From positions 2,356,001-2,420,000 of the forward strand of contig NZ_JACHCG010000001.1 of the NCBI RefSeq assembly GCF_014200595.1: a stretch of DNA of 64,000 bases, in the 5' to 3' direction. The stretch is from Pedobacter cryoconitis (GTDB taxonomy: Bacteria; Bacteroidota; Bacteroidia; Sphingobacteriales; Sphingobacteriaceae). The notes beneath the pieces are model-generated. The model saw nothing but the letters and a program-made list of their open reading frames with translations, had not been told where the DNA came from and searched no databases. How positions within the stretch are numbered: the stretch's first letter is position 1; each line of letters starts with the position of its first letter. The position numbers and the translations under genes are program-made. Of the stretch, positions 8,280 to 17,311 are shown piece by piece.

Positions 8280-10016
8280 TTAGTTATTTTCGATATATTC
8301 AAGTGTTTCCTTCAATAATCCAGGCTGTTGTCCGTTATAGTCTGTCAAGAATGATTTAACATTAATTCCATCGCCAATGAATATTATTTTACCTTTTCCA
8401 CCAAAATAATTTGCATTATAATCTTGAACAAGTTTTTCATGATCTGATTTTTCTGCAATTGAAATAATAGTTTGGGTATCGTCAGGCATATAATTGGATA
8501 TAAATTTTAAGATCAACCCCCTAGTATAAGTTTCAATATCCTCTTTAAAAATTGCATCAAGCATAAATGGTAATCGATGGATATTGTTAGTTAATTTTAT
8601 GAGCTTGTTAAATGCGAAGTGATAAGCCATCACTGTTTTATGGAGCTCCACACCATCAGATGGAAATGCAGTGATATCATAAAGTTGGTTAAATCTTGGC
8701 TCATCTAGATCATCAACTGTTTCTAATGCAGTACGGTATTTAGAGAAAATACCAGCAAATTCGATATTCTTTTCTATTCTAAGCTTTTCAACCTCTGCGG
8801 CTGTTTTATATTTTTTTAGTTCGTCTTGATATGCGTTTTGCTTAATGACAAGTTCACCAATCTTTTGATGAACATTTTGTGATAGTCTGATATTAGTTTT
8901 ATTATTAAGCCATGATTCAAAGGAGTGCTCGGAATTTGTATATTTTGATACAACTCGATAATTATTTTCCACCACTACTTTATTCTCACGTATTCGTTTA
9001 TTCAATGTATTAATCTTACTCTGAACATTTTTTATTTGGGATTTGTAGGAAGTTATCTCAGTATTAGTATCATTTTGTTCTTGCAAAAACTTATAAGAGG
9101 CACTCAATGGGTGTGCTAAACTCTGTTCACAAACAGGACAAAGTCCTGTTTCTGGATCCTGATGACTGTGGTTTCGTGAAACTTTTCGAAGAACAGAAAG
9201 GCGTTCTATTAGAAAACCTAATTCATTACATTTCAGAACGTAATCATTCTCATCTGCTGTTAACTCTTTTAATTTCTCTGAATACGATTCAATGTAGCTA
9301 ATTGAGTGCGCACTATAATCTTCATCGGATAATTTGCTGATTTGAAAATCATCATTAGAGACTTCAGCACGCTCTAGAAATCTAATTTCTTCGCTTACAG
9401 CTTTTAATTTAAGCTCGATTTCTTTCTTCTTGGAACGCTCAAAGTCATTTTCGATACCCAAATAATAATCCAAATAGTCATTCTTAAAATTTCTAAAAAA
9501 ATCAAGGCTGCTAAATGATTTCCTCATATATACCCAACCGACTTTCTGTGATATGAAATATGGCAGAAAAATAACCTCTATTGGAGATAACTTGTATTCG
9601 TTTTGAGACTCTAAACTTAGGTGAAAATTGAAGAGATCATGAAAATATTCCTTTAATTTAACATGCTCTGCCGAATTATTGGCACTTATCCCATTAAAAC
9701 GTCTTATTGGTAAATTTCCAATTTTAATAAGAAGCATTTCATCCTCCCTTATAAGAGTTAACGTTGTATCCTCCGTTCCTTTTTGCAACACGCAATCAAG
9801 ACGAAAAATAGGTTTATAATCTAAAATAGCCCTTAATTGAGAATTAAAGTCATTAATTCCGAATGCATAATTAATTGCCAGAAAAAATGTACTCTTTCCT
9901 GAAGTATTCCTTCCAGAAATAATATTCAAACCGTTGGAAAGCTCTGCATAGAAATACTTCTGGGTGCTTTCAGAATAAACGAACAGGTGGTTTATTATAA
10001 GTTTTAACTTCATCAC
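8280..10016 (-). CDS. SMC/Rad50-like ATPase, LmuB-like component
   Basis: The 578-residue protein has a Walker A motif at residues 35-42 (GRNTSGKS), long coiled-coil-prone arms and a central zinc hook CPVC at 293-296, as in Rad50-like ATPases. A C-loop-like SDGVE and a Walker B-like PFMLDA lie in the last quarter; the Asp is not followed by the usual Glu, so ATP turnover may be atypical. The start overlaps the stop of the DUF4297 gene by 4 bases (ATGA), which indicates coupled translation. An SMC-like ATPase beside a DUF4297/Cap4-type nuclease matches Lamassu-type (ABC-3C) anti-phage systems, in which the ATPase senses DNA ends or structures and releases the nuclease. No LmuC partner is seen. 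Confidence 0.85.
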   Translation of the reverse strand: MMKLKLIINHLFVYSESTQKYFYAELSNGLNIISGRNTSGKSTFFLAINYAFGINDFNSQLRAILDYKPIFRLDCVLQKGTEDTTLTLIREDEMLLIKIGNLPIRRFNGISANNSAEHVKLKEYFHDLFNFHLSLESQNEYKLSPIEVIFLPYFISQKVGWVYMRKSFSSLDFFRNFKNDYLDYYLGIENDFERSKKKEIELKLKAVSEEIRFLERAEVSNDDFQISKLSDEDYSAHSISYIESYSEKLKELTADENDYVLKCNELGFLIERLSVLRKVSRNHSHQDPETGLCPVCEQSLAHPLSASYKFLQEQNDTNTEITSYKSQIKNVQSKINTLNKRIRENKVVVENNYRVVSKYTNSEHSFESWLNNKTNIRLSQNVHQKIGELVIKQNAYQDELKKYKTAAEVEKLRIEKNIEFAGIFSKYRTALETVDDLDEPRFNQLYDITAFPSDGVELHKTVMAYHFAFNKLIKLTNNIHRLPFMLDAIFKEDIETYTRGLILKFISNYMPDDTQTIISIAEKSDHEKLVQDYNANYFGGKGKIIFIGDGINVKSFLTDYNGQQPGLLKETLEYIENN

Positions 10017-11107
10017 AGTGTATCTAATATTTCAATATAAGCTGCGAATAATGTCGCTTTTATGTCAATAGGTTTTAATTGGGTATTCTGTTGGTTCATA
10101 AACCGATTGTACAATTCTTCAAGACAATCAACATCAGAAGTATGAATGTCAAAAGCATCCCGGTTCTTGTTTACAAATTTTAAAATCTTCTGGTGCTCAA
10201 CCTGCTTATTATCTTTGAAAAGATCAAAGCTATTTTTGAATGCCAATTCAAATTTAGTTTTTTCTGCTAAAGATATTAGTATTTTCTTGGATATTTCATC
10301 TGACTTAGAACGCCAAAACTCGTATGCCTTCTGTTCCTTAGTAATAACATCGATAGCCTTATTGATTTCCTTATAATCAACTCTTTTAGATTTATCCATT
10401 AATTGCACTATTCCTCCCTGATTTAAAACATTTTCAGCATTTCTAAAAAGTCTTAAAAGCGTTTCAACTGCGGCTGAGTGATCTGCTACCGTTTTCCCGA
10501 AAAGTAGATTAAATTGACCAATGAGGGTCTGCTTTTGCTTTGTGTAGCTTTTGTTTAGATCAATAAAACCAAAAGACATTTTAGTAAGCTGACTATCATT
10601 TATCAGACTTGATCCAGAAAGTACATTAATTTCATCTCTAATTTTTTTTGCAATTTCCGGTTTAAGGCTAGTAAATAAGACTTTCTCCCTAGAAACATTA
10701 ACGGTATCTGAAATTGCAAGCTTTCCTTTTTGCTTAATTGACAACTTGATATCATGATTTGATATAAAATTCAACGAATGATCATAAGTTGAATCCTTAG
10801 GCATTGTATCAATGTCTAACGCAATCCCAACATTAGTCATTTTATGGAGTATATCAAAAAGCTCTGCGGAAAGCCCCCAGTTTTCGGATGCCTTTTTAGC
10901 TTGATATGAATCAACTGACCTTACAAGGTCTGCTGCGGTTAGAAAACAGAAGAGAAAATCCTCATGGTGCTCAAGACAGATGAAATATCGGTTATTTTTT
11001 AAAGTGGAATACTGCTCCAGCAAAACGTAAAGCGCACAATGCTTTTGAAATTCATAACCCGTTGAGCCATGAACCCCTGAATTAGCGCTTGAGTTCGTCG
11101 TAGTCAT
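10013..11107 (-). CDS. DUF4297/Cap4-type nuclease, LmuA-like effector
   Basis: The 364-residue protein has an N-terminal nuclease-like domain with the order Glu19 (GYEFQ), Glu49/Asp50 (EHHED) and Gln69-x-Lys71 (YQAKK). This fits the PD-(D/E)xK fold of the DUF4297/Cap4 dsDNA endonuclease family. The remaining residues, about 100-364, are mostly helical and would contact the ATPase. It is the first gene of a two-gene operon with the SMC-like ATPase. In known Lamassu systems LmuA degrades DNA when triggered and causes abortive infection; that role is inferred here. Other DUF4297 proteins pair with different sensors, so the exact subtype is open. Confidence 0.8.
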   Translation of the reverse strand: MTTTNSSANSGVHGSTGYEFQKHCALYVLLEQYSTLKNNRYFICLEHHEDFLFCFLTAADLVRSVDSYQAKKASENWGLSAELFDILHKMTNVGIALDIDTMPKDSTYDHSLNFISNHDIKLSIKQKGKLAISDTVNVSREKVLFTSLKPEIAKKIRDEINVLSGSSLINDSQLTKMSFGFIDLNKSYTKQKQTLIGQFNLLFGKTVADHSAAVETLLRLFRNAENVLNQGGIVQLMDKSKRVDYKEINKAIDVITKEQKAYEFWRSKSDEISKKILISLAEKTKFELAFKNSFDLFKDNKQVEHQKILKFVNKNRDAFDIHTSDVDCLEELYNRFMNQQNTQLKPIDIKATLFAAYIEILDTL

Positions 11108-11281
11108 ATTTTTCTCAATAATAACTATTTTAATTAAAAGTATTATGCTTTTCGCTAGTTAAATACAACACGAGTTTAGTAGTGGAAGACAATTAGGAAT
11201 AAAATTAATTGAATTGACATAGCTTTGAGGCAACTTGCGATCTAAACCTGTATATTAAGTAAAATTAAAATTTGCTCTACA

Positions 11282-11995
11282 ATGAATAAAAAGATATGGA
11301 TAGATTGGCGGGTCAATAAGCCTTGTCCAAATTGTATTACTGGTGAATTAATATCTATTGATAAAAAATACATTCAAACAGAAACAAGAGCATCATCAAT
11401 TCAGACTACAGAAGAGCCATCATATCCTTATACGGATTTTATCTTTACTGAGCATTTAAAGTGTAACTATTGTGCTGAGATAGTTGCAGCCTTAGGATAT
11501 AAGTCTGAAGACAATTACCCTGATCAAGACAGTCACCATAATACGGTCATTAAGTACTCCTCTTTTATTCCTGCTCCTCATATTATTGAGATGCCTAAAT
11601 CCTGTCCTGTAATAGTAAAAAAAATACTTATTGACTCCTTTAGTTTATTTTGGATGGATGAAAATTCATGTGCGAACAAAATTAGAATATCTGTTGAGGC
11701 ATTAATGGATGCTTTGAAGGTTAAAAAAACGAAGATGACCAAAAAGGGAAGAAGAGAATTGTCTTTACATTCAAGAATTTTAGAGTATAAACTTAAAAAT
11801 CCTGAAATTGCTGAATATCTATTGGCTATTAAATGGATCGGAAATACTGGCAGCCATTTATCAAATGTATCAGAAGACCATATCCTAAATGCTTATAAAT
11901 TACTAGAATATGCACTAGAGCTGATTTACAACGATAAAAAAAAGGAATTAACTAGGATGAGCAAAGCGATTAATAAACGAAAAAAGCTAATTTAA
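11282..11995 (+). CDS. DUF4145-like protein with N-terminal zinc ribbon
   Basis: The 237-residue protein has two CxxC pairs, Cys15/Cys18 and Cys61/Cys64, that form a zinc ribbon. The C-terminal helical region (about 120-220), with RISVEALMDAL and KWIGNTGSHLS, matches the DUF4145 pattern. DUF4145 proteins are often found beside restriction and other defence genes, and some are fused to nucleases. It is transcribed divergently from the Lamassu-like pair across a 174-base gap. The biochemical role is unknown. Confidence 0.78.
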   Translation: MNKKIWIDWRVNKPCPNCITGELISIDKKYIQTETRASSIQTTEEPSYPYTDFIFTEHLKCNYCAEIVAALGYKSEDNYPDQDSHHNTVIKYSSFIPAPHIIEMPKSCPVIVKKILIDSFSLFWMDENSCANKIRISVEALMDALKVKKTKMTKKGRRELSLHSRILEYKLKNPEIAEYLLAIKWIGNTGSHLSNVSEDHILNAYKLLEYALELIYNDKKKELTRMSKAINKRKKLI

Positions 11996-12169
11996 CTTAA
12001 CTATTTGTTCCGGAATTTAACATCTAACACTACGCTCTAGTGACACGGAAAAAAAAAACATGTTTCCAATTCGCATTACAAGAAAGACCCCAAAAGATGA
12101 AATACAATATTTACCCGTCTACTATGAAAATTTTTGAATTCGGGTATAAGCCGTTTATAGATGTAGCAA

Positions 12170-12590
12170 ACAAAACAAGCTTAAAATGTATTTAAAACTT
12201 GTTTTGTTGGGTCAAAAATGTTAATAAAGGGTCGAAATAATTCTGTTTTTTTCCCTAATTTTTCCCTTTTTGCAATTGCTTTTCAGCCGATTTTGATGTT
12301 CTATATTGACAAAAGATTGGTTTAACATAGTTAAAGTTGTTTTTATGAAGACAATGAGGCAACAACTTATCTGAATTTCATACTTTAATAAATGTGCATT
12401 TACTCCCTGTCCGCACTAAATTAGAATCATTTTGAGCAAGTTTTGATCAGAAAGGCATCAATACCATTGAAATATGCAAATATTAAGTAAAATAGATGTG
12501 ATTTAAAACATCACATTTATTCTAGCTGGTCGCATATAGAGCAAATTAAGAAATCACTTATCATTAAAGGATCTTAATTTTCTATAAATT
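12170..12590. repeat. Degenerate border repeat, copy B
   Basis: The non-coding stretch 11996-12655 has no convincing gene. It holds block R2 (about 12180-12340, with GGGTCGAAATAATTCTG at 12229-12245) followed by block R1 (about 12405-12590, with TTTTGAGCAAGTTTTGAT at 12430-12447). The R2 text GCTTTTCAGCCGATT..CAAAGATTGG also recurs at 15945-15978. The small palindrome ATGTGATTTAAAACATCACAT lies within R1 near 12496. Confidence 0.6.
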
Positions 12591-12655
12591 GATTAAATCT
12601 TCTTTGGAAAAATGCTCGAAGTTAGAGGGACATATAAAAACGATAGCTAAAGGAA

Positions 12656-13045
12656 TTAATAAGGACTATGATCATATTGCTTTTTGAAAATTCGAGGTAA
12701 AATCCTATTCCTGAAACAAGAATTAATTAGGTAAGCTCCTTCGTCAGTAAGCTTATTAGTAGCATTAACAAAACATTCTGGCTTCGGAAGTAAGAATTCG
12801 CCATGCTTATTAACTGCATACGTCATTAGCGATTTGCCTATACCTAAATTCTTGTAATCGGGCTTTACATTCATGAAAAGTAGTTCCAAATTATAACGAC
12901 TACCATCTTCAGTTGGTTCAAATTCAAATCTTCCAATTTCTTCAGTGTCATGGAAAGCAACTACATCATCATTATCTTCAATTTCGATCCGGATAGTGAT
13001 TTGGGCATTTGTACCTTCTAAATTAATTTTTAAGTATTTCGACAT
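12656..13045 (-). CDS. GNAT-family N-acetyltransferase
   Basis: The 129-residue protein carries the GNAT acetyl-CoA motif: a beta strand (NLELLFMNV), then PDYKNLGIGKSLM, which supplies the Q/R-x-x-G-x-G/A pyrophosphate loop. I prefer the ATG before SKYLKI; the frame can be extended 5 codons to a TTG, but that start is unlikely in this group. Length is short for the family, and the C-terminal strand region is degenerate, so the substrate is not predictable. It lies 37 bases downstream of the first AbiTii gene on the same strand and may be its operon partner. Confidence 0.7.
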   Translation of the reverse strand: MSKYLKINLEGTNAQITIRIEIEDNDDVVAFHDTEEIGRFEFEPTEDGSRYNLELLFMNVKPDYKNLGIGKSLMTYAVNKHGEFLLPKPECFVNATNKLTDEGAYLINSCFRNRILPRIFKKQYDHSPY

Positions 13046-13082
13046 AGATATTAGTTTCAAAATAATGAATAAATATTATACA

Positions 13083-13994
13083 CTAACAGAGGCCATAATA
13101 TTTTCCAATAATATTACTCAATATGAAGCCTGCATTGCTGATCTTTACGTTCCAGCTTCCATCCACAGCCTTTACCAGCATATTTTTGATCCAGTTATTG
13201 ACATCATTACTGTAGGAATCAATTTGTTCGGATATGTGATTATCAATTATCGCTGTTAGTTTTTTGATATCATTTTGGTCTACAGCATGCTTTTCAAGAT
13301 TATTAATCAGTTGTTCTTTATTTCCTTTGTTGATTGTGATATCTGCTGAAATTTCGTTGTTAGACCCTGAAGTAATCACGTTTCCATCCCCATTATTATT
13401 AATTGTGGTATGTAGGATATGAGTCACCTGGGCATTTTTTGATTTCAGATCTTCGATCTCGGTTTCCTGACCAAATTGGGTTTCTATTTCCAGCATAAAT
13501 TCCAAGAGCCTGGATCGTACTACAGCCAAAATATTTGTAAGAAAGGTGGCGGGAATTTCAAGATGGACATTGAGGATTTGAAAGTGGGGATTGCCCAAAT
13601 TGATGATTGACTGCTCTAAATAGTATTTTTTATGTGAGCTTAAACTTATTTTAATCCCCTGTTGAGTAGTGAGTTTTTCGACCGCAGAGATGCTGTCCCG
13701 CATAAAGATACACGTTAAATTTTCCGTTTGTTCTTTGTCCAGATGGGCAATAGATATTGCCGAAGATGTGTATTTCCAGTTCCTATTCACATAATTTCCC
13801 ATCGGAAAACCCTCAGTAGAACGGTAGTCAGGCAGTGACGCTGATTCTTCATAACCATTTAACTCACCATTTACCCATTCCTGCAATGGTTTGTTATGGA
13901 TTCTTGCCGCCAAAACTTTCGTTTTAAGAAGCGCACCTGAGATAGGTGTTGCATAATCCATAAGTTCGTTAATTATATCTCCGATCAGCTTCAT
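13083..13994 (-). CDS. AbiTii-domain protein 1
   Basis: The 303-residue protein has an N-terminal AbiTii-type domain (about residues 1-180), seen from the DIINEL start, the segment WVNGELNGY at 40-48 and LPDYR at 54-58. AbiTii belongs to a lactococcal abortive-infection system. A linker with INNNGDGN near residue 196 follows, then a C-terminal domain of about 90 residues that ends in a hydrophobic helix and KYYGL. The third AbiTii gene has the same plan; the second lacks the C-terminal domain. The start is divergent from that of the second gene across 132 bases. An abortive-infection toxin role is inferred from the family. Confidence 0.78.
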   Translation of the reverse strand: MKLIGDIINELMDYATPISGALLKTKVLAARIHNKPLQEWVNGELNGYEESASLPDYRSTEGFPMGNYVNRNWKYTSSAISIAHLDKEQTENLTCIFMRDSISAVEKLTTQQGIKISLSSHKKYYLEQSIINLGNPHFQILNVHLEIPATFLTNILAVVRSRLLEFMLEIETQFGQETEIEDLKSKNAQVTHILHTTINNNGDGNVITSGSNNEISADITINKGNKEQLINNLEKHAVDQNDIKKLTAIIDNHISEQIDSYSNDVNNWIKNMLVKAVDGSWNVKISNAGFILSNIIGKYYGLC

Positions 13995-14126
13995 ATTCTT
14001 ACGAATATAACGAAACTTTAAATATTGAGTTCATTTATTCGCCATCACTGTTCCGGCTAAAGCATTAGGGCTTTTAAGAGATTTTGCCCGAATTTTCTGT
14101 AAAAGAATGGTAACTTTATAAATATT

Positions 14127-14855
14127 ATGAGCGGAAACCATACCTTTCTTTTACAGGATGTTATAAACGACCTGATTAACACAAATATATCTATAGAGGC
14201 TGCTTTATTCCGGTTACAGTATTTTGCAAGGTTGGTAAAAAACGAAGAATTACTAAAGTATACTGAGTCTGAAATAAATGGCTATAAGAATGCCGAACTT
14301 CCTGACTATAGAAAAGGGCTTGCCAAAATTACCGCAAATTTTCAAGTAGGCAATAATCATCACACTGGCGAAATTCCTGTAATTATGCTAGAAGCTCCCT
14401 ATAATGAACTGCTGCAATATCATGGTGTACATGAAGGGATAAAGGTTCTCGAACAGATGTCATTACGACCTGTCAGCAAAGAAAGTCAAACACTTCGGGT
14501 TGACTTCCCGATGGAATGGCTGCACATATTACAGCCGGCCGCAGTCAAAATCTACAAGACCAATATGAAATTGCAGGTAGTTGGGGCTGTAATCACTTCT
14601 AATGCCAATATAATTATTCAAATTTTAAGTACTGTTCGCGCACGCTTACTTGCCTTTAGCATGGAATTGGCGGAGCAATTTGGTTACGATATAGAAATAA
14701 GGCCATTTAAGCAGGAAGGTATTATTAATAATCAAACCATCAATTATTTGATTAAGACCGAAATAAACAATAATGGTGACGGCAATGTAATCAACACGGG
14801 TGATGATCAGAAAATCATCGCCCGTGTTGATATTAAAAAAAGTAACGAACTATAG
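14127..14855 (+). CDS. AbiTii-domain protein 2, shortened paralogue
   Basis: The 242-residue protein shares the AbiTii-type N-terminus (DVINDLI near residue 11, ESEINGY at 47-53, LPDYR at 58-62) and the INNNGDGN linker with its neighbours. It stops about 25 residues after the linker and so lacks the C-terminal hydrophobic domain of the other two paralogues. The coding sequence contains a 17-bp hairpin at 14791-14830, right where the shared sequence ends. It may be a regulatory or immunity-like version, a truncated relic, or a soluble partner of the full-length forms. Confidence 0.72.
   Translation: MSGNHTFLLQDVINDLINTNISIEAALFRLQYFARLVKNEELLKYTESEINGYKNAELPDYRKGLAKITANFQVGNNHHTGEIPVIMLEAPYNELLQYHGVHEGIKVLEQMSLRPVSKESQTLRVDFPMEWLHILQPAAVKIYKTNMKLQVVGAVITSNANIIIQILSTVRARLLAFSMELAEQFGYDIEIRPFKQEGIINNQTINYLIKTEINNNGDGNVINTGDDQKIIARVDIKKSNEL
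14791..14830 (+). other. 17-bp inverted repeat inside the shortened AbiTii gene
   Basis: TCAACACGGGTGATGAT at 14791-14807 pairs with 14814-14830 across the loop CAGAAA, with one T-G pair in 17. It lies in the last 65 bases of the coding region and is followed by an A-rich tract. It could be an RNA hairpin, an early terminator, or the scar of the event that removed the C-terminal domain. Confidence 0.65.
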
Positions 14856-14858
14856 TTC

Positions 14859-15770
14859 TTACAATCCGTAATATTTTTTAATGGCTTCTGCCAATAGAGT
14901 TCCCGCTGCGCCAATTCCAACCTGCCAGCTCCCATCGAGTGATTTTCCTAACATTTTTTGGAACCATATGTTTACCTTGGTTCCAAATCCAGTTGGCGTT
15001 GGTTCTTCCATATCTATAACAGTAAGCAGTTCCGAAATATCTGCCTGATCAACAGCGTTATTTTTTAGCGTCTGTTCTAGCTGTTCTTTGCTGCCTTTGG
15101 AAATGTTTATAGTAGCCGAGATGTGACTTTCTTTGCCAGTATTGATCAGGTTTCCATCACCTGTATTATTAATCGTTGTTGCCATAATGTAATTTACTTT
15201 AGAATTGTTGTGCTTTAGGTCTTCGATTTCTGTTTCCATTCCAAATTCTTTTTCCAGTTCAAGCATAAACTCTAAAAGTTTGTCTTTAGCAGCAGAGAGA
15301 GCCTGAGCTGCGAAATGGATTGGTACAGTGACACCAATATTCAATAATTGAAAATACGGCCCATTTGTACGACGTAACATATCTTCTAAGGAATTTTTTA
15401 TATTCTCCGGAAACCTGAACATTAGATTTGGATTTTCGTTCTTCATGAAAAGTTCCAGAGTTGCAGCGCTCTCTAATAATGAAAACTGCCTTAGTTGGCT
15501 ATCTGTTGCATCACCAAATTCAGGAAGCGGAATTGGATAATTGGAAACTTGGTGACGTCCATTGATAAAATCCCCCAAAATCGTTCCATGGGTTTTCCTG
15601 TATTCTGGAAGTGAATCATTGTTTGGATAGCCTTTTAATTCATAATTTACCCAATTTAAAAGATTTGAATTTCCGATCCTTGTTGCTAAAATCTTGGTTT
15701 TATTTAAGGCCGCAGAAAAGGAAAGTTGATCATCAACTAGATCATTTATTATGTCGCTGATTAATTTCAT
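14859..15770 (-). CDS. AbiTii-domain protein 3
   Basis: The 303-residue protein aligns along its whole length with AbiTii protein 1: DIINDL at the start, WVNYELKGY at 40-48, LPEYR at 54-58, INNTGDGN in the linker and the C-terminal pattern SLDGSWQVGI...IKKYYGL. The C-terminal segment includes a hydrophobic helix that could reach a membrane. It is convergent with the second paralogue, with only 3 bases between the stops. Three linked copies suggest diversification under phage pressure or a toxin/partner arrangement. The molecular target is unknown. Confidence 0.78.
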   Translation of the reverse strand: MKLISDIINDLVDDQLSFSAALNKTKILATRIGNSNLLNWVNYELKGYPNNDSLPEYRKTHGTILGDFINGRHQVSNYPIPLPEFGDATDSQLRQFSLLESAATLELFMKNENPNLMFRFPENIKNSLEDMLRRTNGPYFQLLNIGVTVPIHFAAQALSAAKDKLLEFMLELEKEFGMETEIEDLKHNNSKVNYIMATTINNTGDGNLINTGKESHISATINISKGSKEQLEQTLKNNAVDQADISELLTVIDMEEPTPTGFGTKVNIWFQKMLGKSLDGSWQVGIGAAGTLLAEAIKKYYGL

Positions 15771-16111
15771 TAAAGATTTGGTTCAGTGCGCTTTTAAAAT
15801 ACATAGATATCATTGAGAATACCGATATTTTATTAAAAATCAATATTTTTTTTACACATTAAAAGAATCAGGTCATATTTATTTTATATCTATAAAAAAG
15901 CTCAAAATAATTCTTTTTTATAATTCCCCCCATTTCCAGTTGCTTTTATGCCGATTGATTTCTTATTTATTTATCAAAGATTGGATTTAATAAGGATAAA
16001 CAGTAAATCTTCGGAAATCTAAAATGATAATTTTAAAACCAACAAGAGGGGAATATTTCATTCATTGTTATTCCCGATATTGTATTTTAGGACTGCCTTT
16101 TTGAAACTGCC
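15771..16111. repeat. Non-coding stretch with weak border repeat copy C
   Basis: No gene is seen in these 341 bases. The part 15895-16000 resembles block R2 of copy B: CTCAAAATAATTCT, then a run of pyrimidines, GCTTTTATGCCGATT and CAAAGATTGG. It separates the AbiTii genes from the next module. Confidence 0.5.
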
Positions 16112-17047
16112 CTATATAGTAGCTTCGTAATTTTCAATAGTATAGTTCATTAAGAGTCCAAGTAAATTCAATCGTTCCTTTTGATCTTTTCGTATTATCC
16201 CAAAAGGTTCAAGCTTTCTGTAAATTTCAGGTGCTATCGATCCACCTTTTTGCTCGAATTTGACTACTTCTTTAAAACCTTTCCATAATCCTGCCAATTT
16301 TATATCATTAGCCGTTTTAAGTAAGCTTGGGAGTGGAATACGTGAATTTTTCCAAAATTCCGTGTTTTCTTCATCAAAAAATATTTTAGATGCGATTTGA
16401 TAGAATTCCTCTAATACATCTAATTTATTTTGCAGGTTAATAATTTCGGATTTAGCTATTGCCAATTCTTTTGTTAATTTTTCATTTTTTAAATTTTCTC
16501 TAGACAATGTTGAATTTAAATTATTGATTTTTTCATTCAAATCCGTTATCAAATTATTATTTTCAGTGACAGTCTGATTTTTGTTTTTAATTTCCTTTAA
16601 TTGTTCATCATAACTCTTTGACAGCTCTCTATTGTATTTTCTTTCGCTTTCATATTTTTCCGCATAATTATCCCTTTCTTCTCGTACTTCCTCATATTGA
16701 CTACGTAGCACAACATTTTTATTAATTACCCTTCTTGTAATCCGTGGCATTATACCGTGTTCAATAAAAAGAGATAAGGTTCGTGTTCCTACCACAATCA
16801 CATATCCCACTAATACAATAAGCAATGTCCACAAAACATCCTCGGTAATATTTCGCCAATAAAACTCTCTGGAACCAATAGTTTTCAATATTGAAATTTT
16901 AGTATTCAGATCTGTTTTCGAACTGAAATTAAAAAGTATATACCAAAATTCCCAATGATGAATTAGCATTATAAAACATAGAGTCCCAAAAAATGGGCTT
17001 GTCAGTTTATCTTTGACATTTTGAAAGAAGGAATTAAAAAAATCCAT
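16112..17047 (-). CDS. Membrane-anchored coiled-coil protein of unknown function
   Basis: I do not recognise a family. The 311-residue protein has two predicted membrane segments near residues 18-40 and 68-92, then a long coiled coil rich in Glu, Lys and Asn (about 115-225) and a globular C-terminal domain of about 85 residues. The plan of membrane anchor plus coiled coil plus small domain is common in phage-defence membrane effectors and sensors. It is a single gene on the minus strand, divergent from the next cassette. Confidence 0.65.
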   Translation of the reverse strand: MDFFNSFFQNVKDKLTSPFFGTLCFIMLIHHWEFWYILFNFSSKTDLNTKISILKTIGSREFYWRNITEDVLWTLLIVLVGYVIVVGTRTLSLFIEHGIMPRITRRVINKNVVLRSQYEEVREERDNYAEKYESERKYNRELSKSYDEQLKEIKNKNQTVTENNNLITDLNEKINNLNSTLSRENLKNEKLTKELAIAKSEIINLQNKLDVLEEFYQIASKIFFDEENTEFWKNSRIPLPSLLKTANDIKLAGLWKGFKEVVKFEQKGGSIAPEIYRKLEPFGIIRKDQKERLNLLGLLMNYTIENYEATI

Positions 17048-17311
17048 AGAGCGTTATTTAGTTGCTAACATAAAACAAAGTATTGCTTCTCAGAAATAAT
17101 TATTAAAAAGATTATATATAATATTGCATTACTGAAATACAAGAGTCGTTTTGGCGATTAGCCATAAAACAAAACTTATTTATAATTCTGAGTATAATAT
17201 ATAATTGAAACTATTAAAAGCAATACTATTTTCATGAAATATGTTTAAAAGTATTCAATTCAAAAGAACATTTTCAGAAAAATATTTATCTTGTATTCAA
17301 ACCAAATATAA

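Noticed and set aside
16049..16075. Hairpin GGGAATA/TATTCCC after the coiled-coil gene
   Set aside because: The stem is 7 bp with a 13-base loop and the T run is far away, so it is not a convincing terminator.
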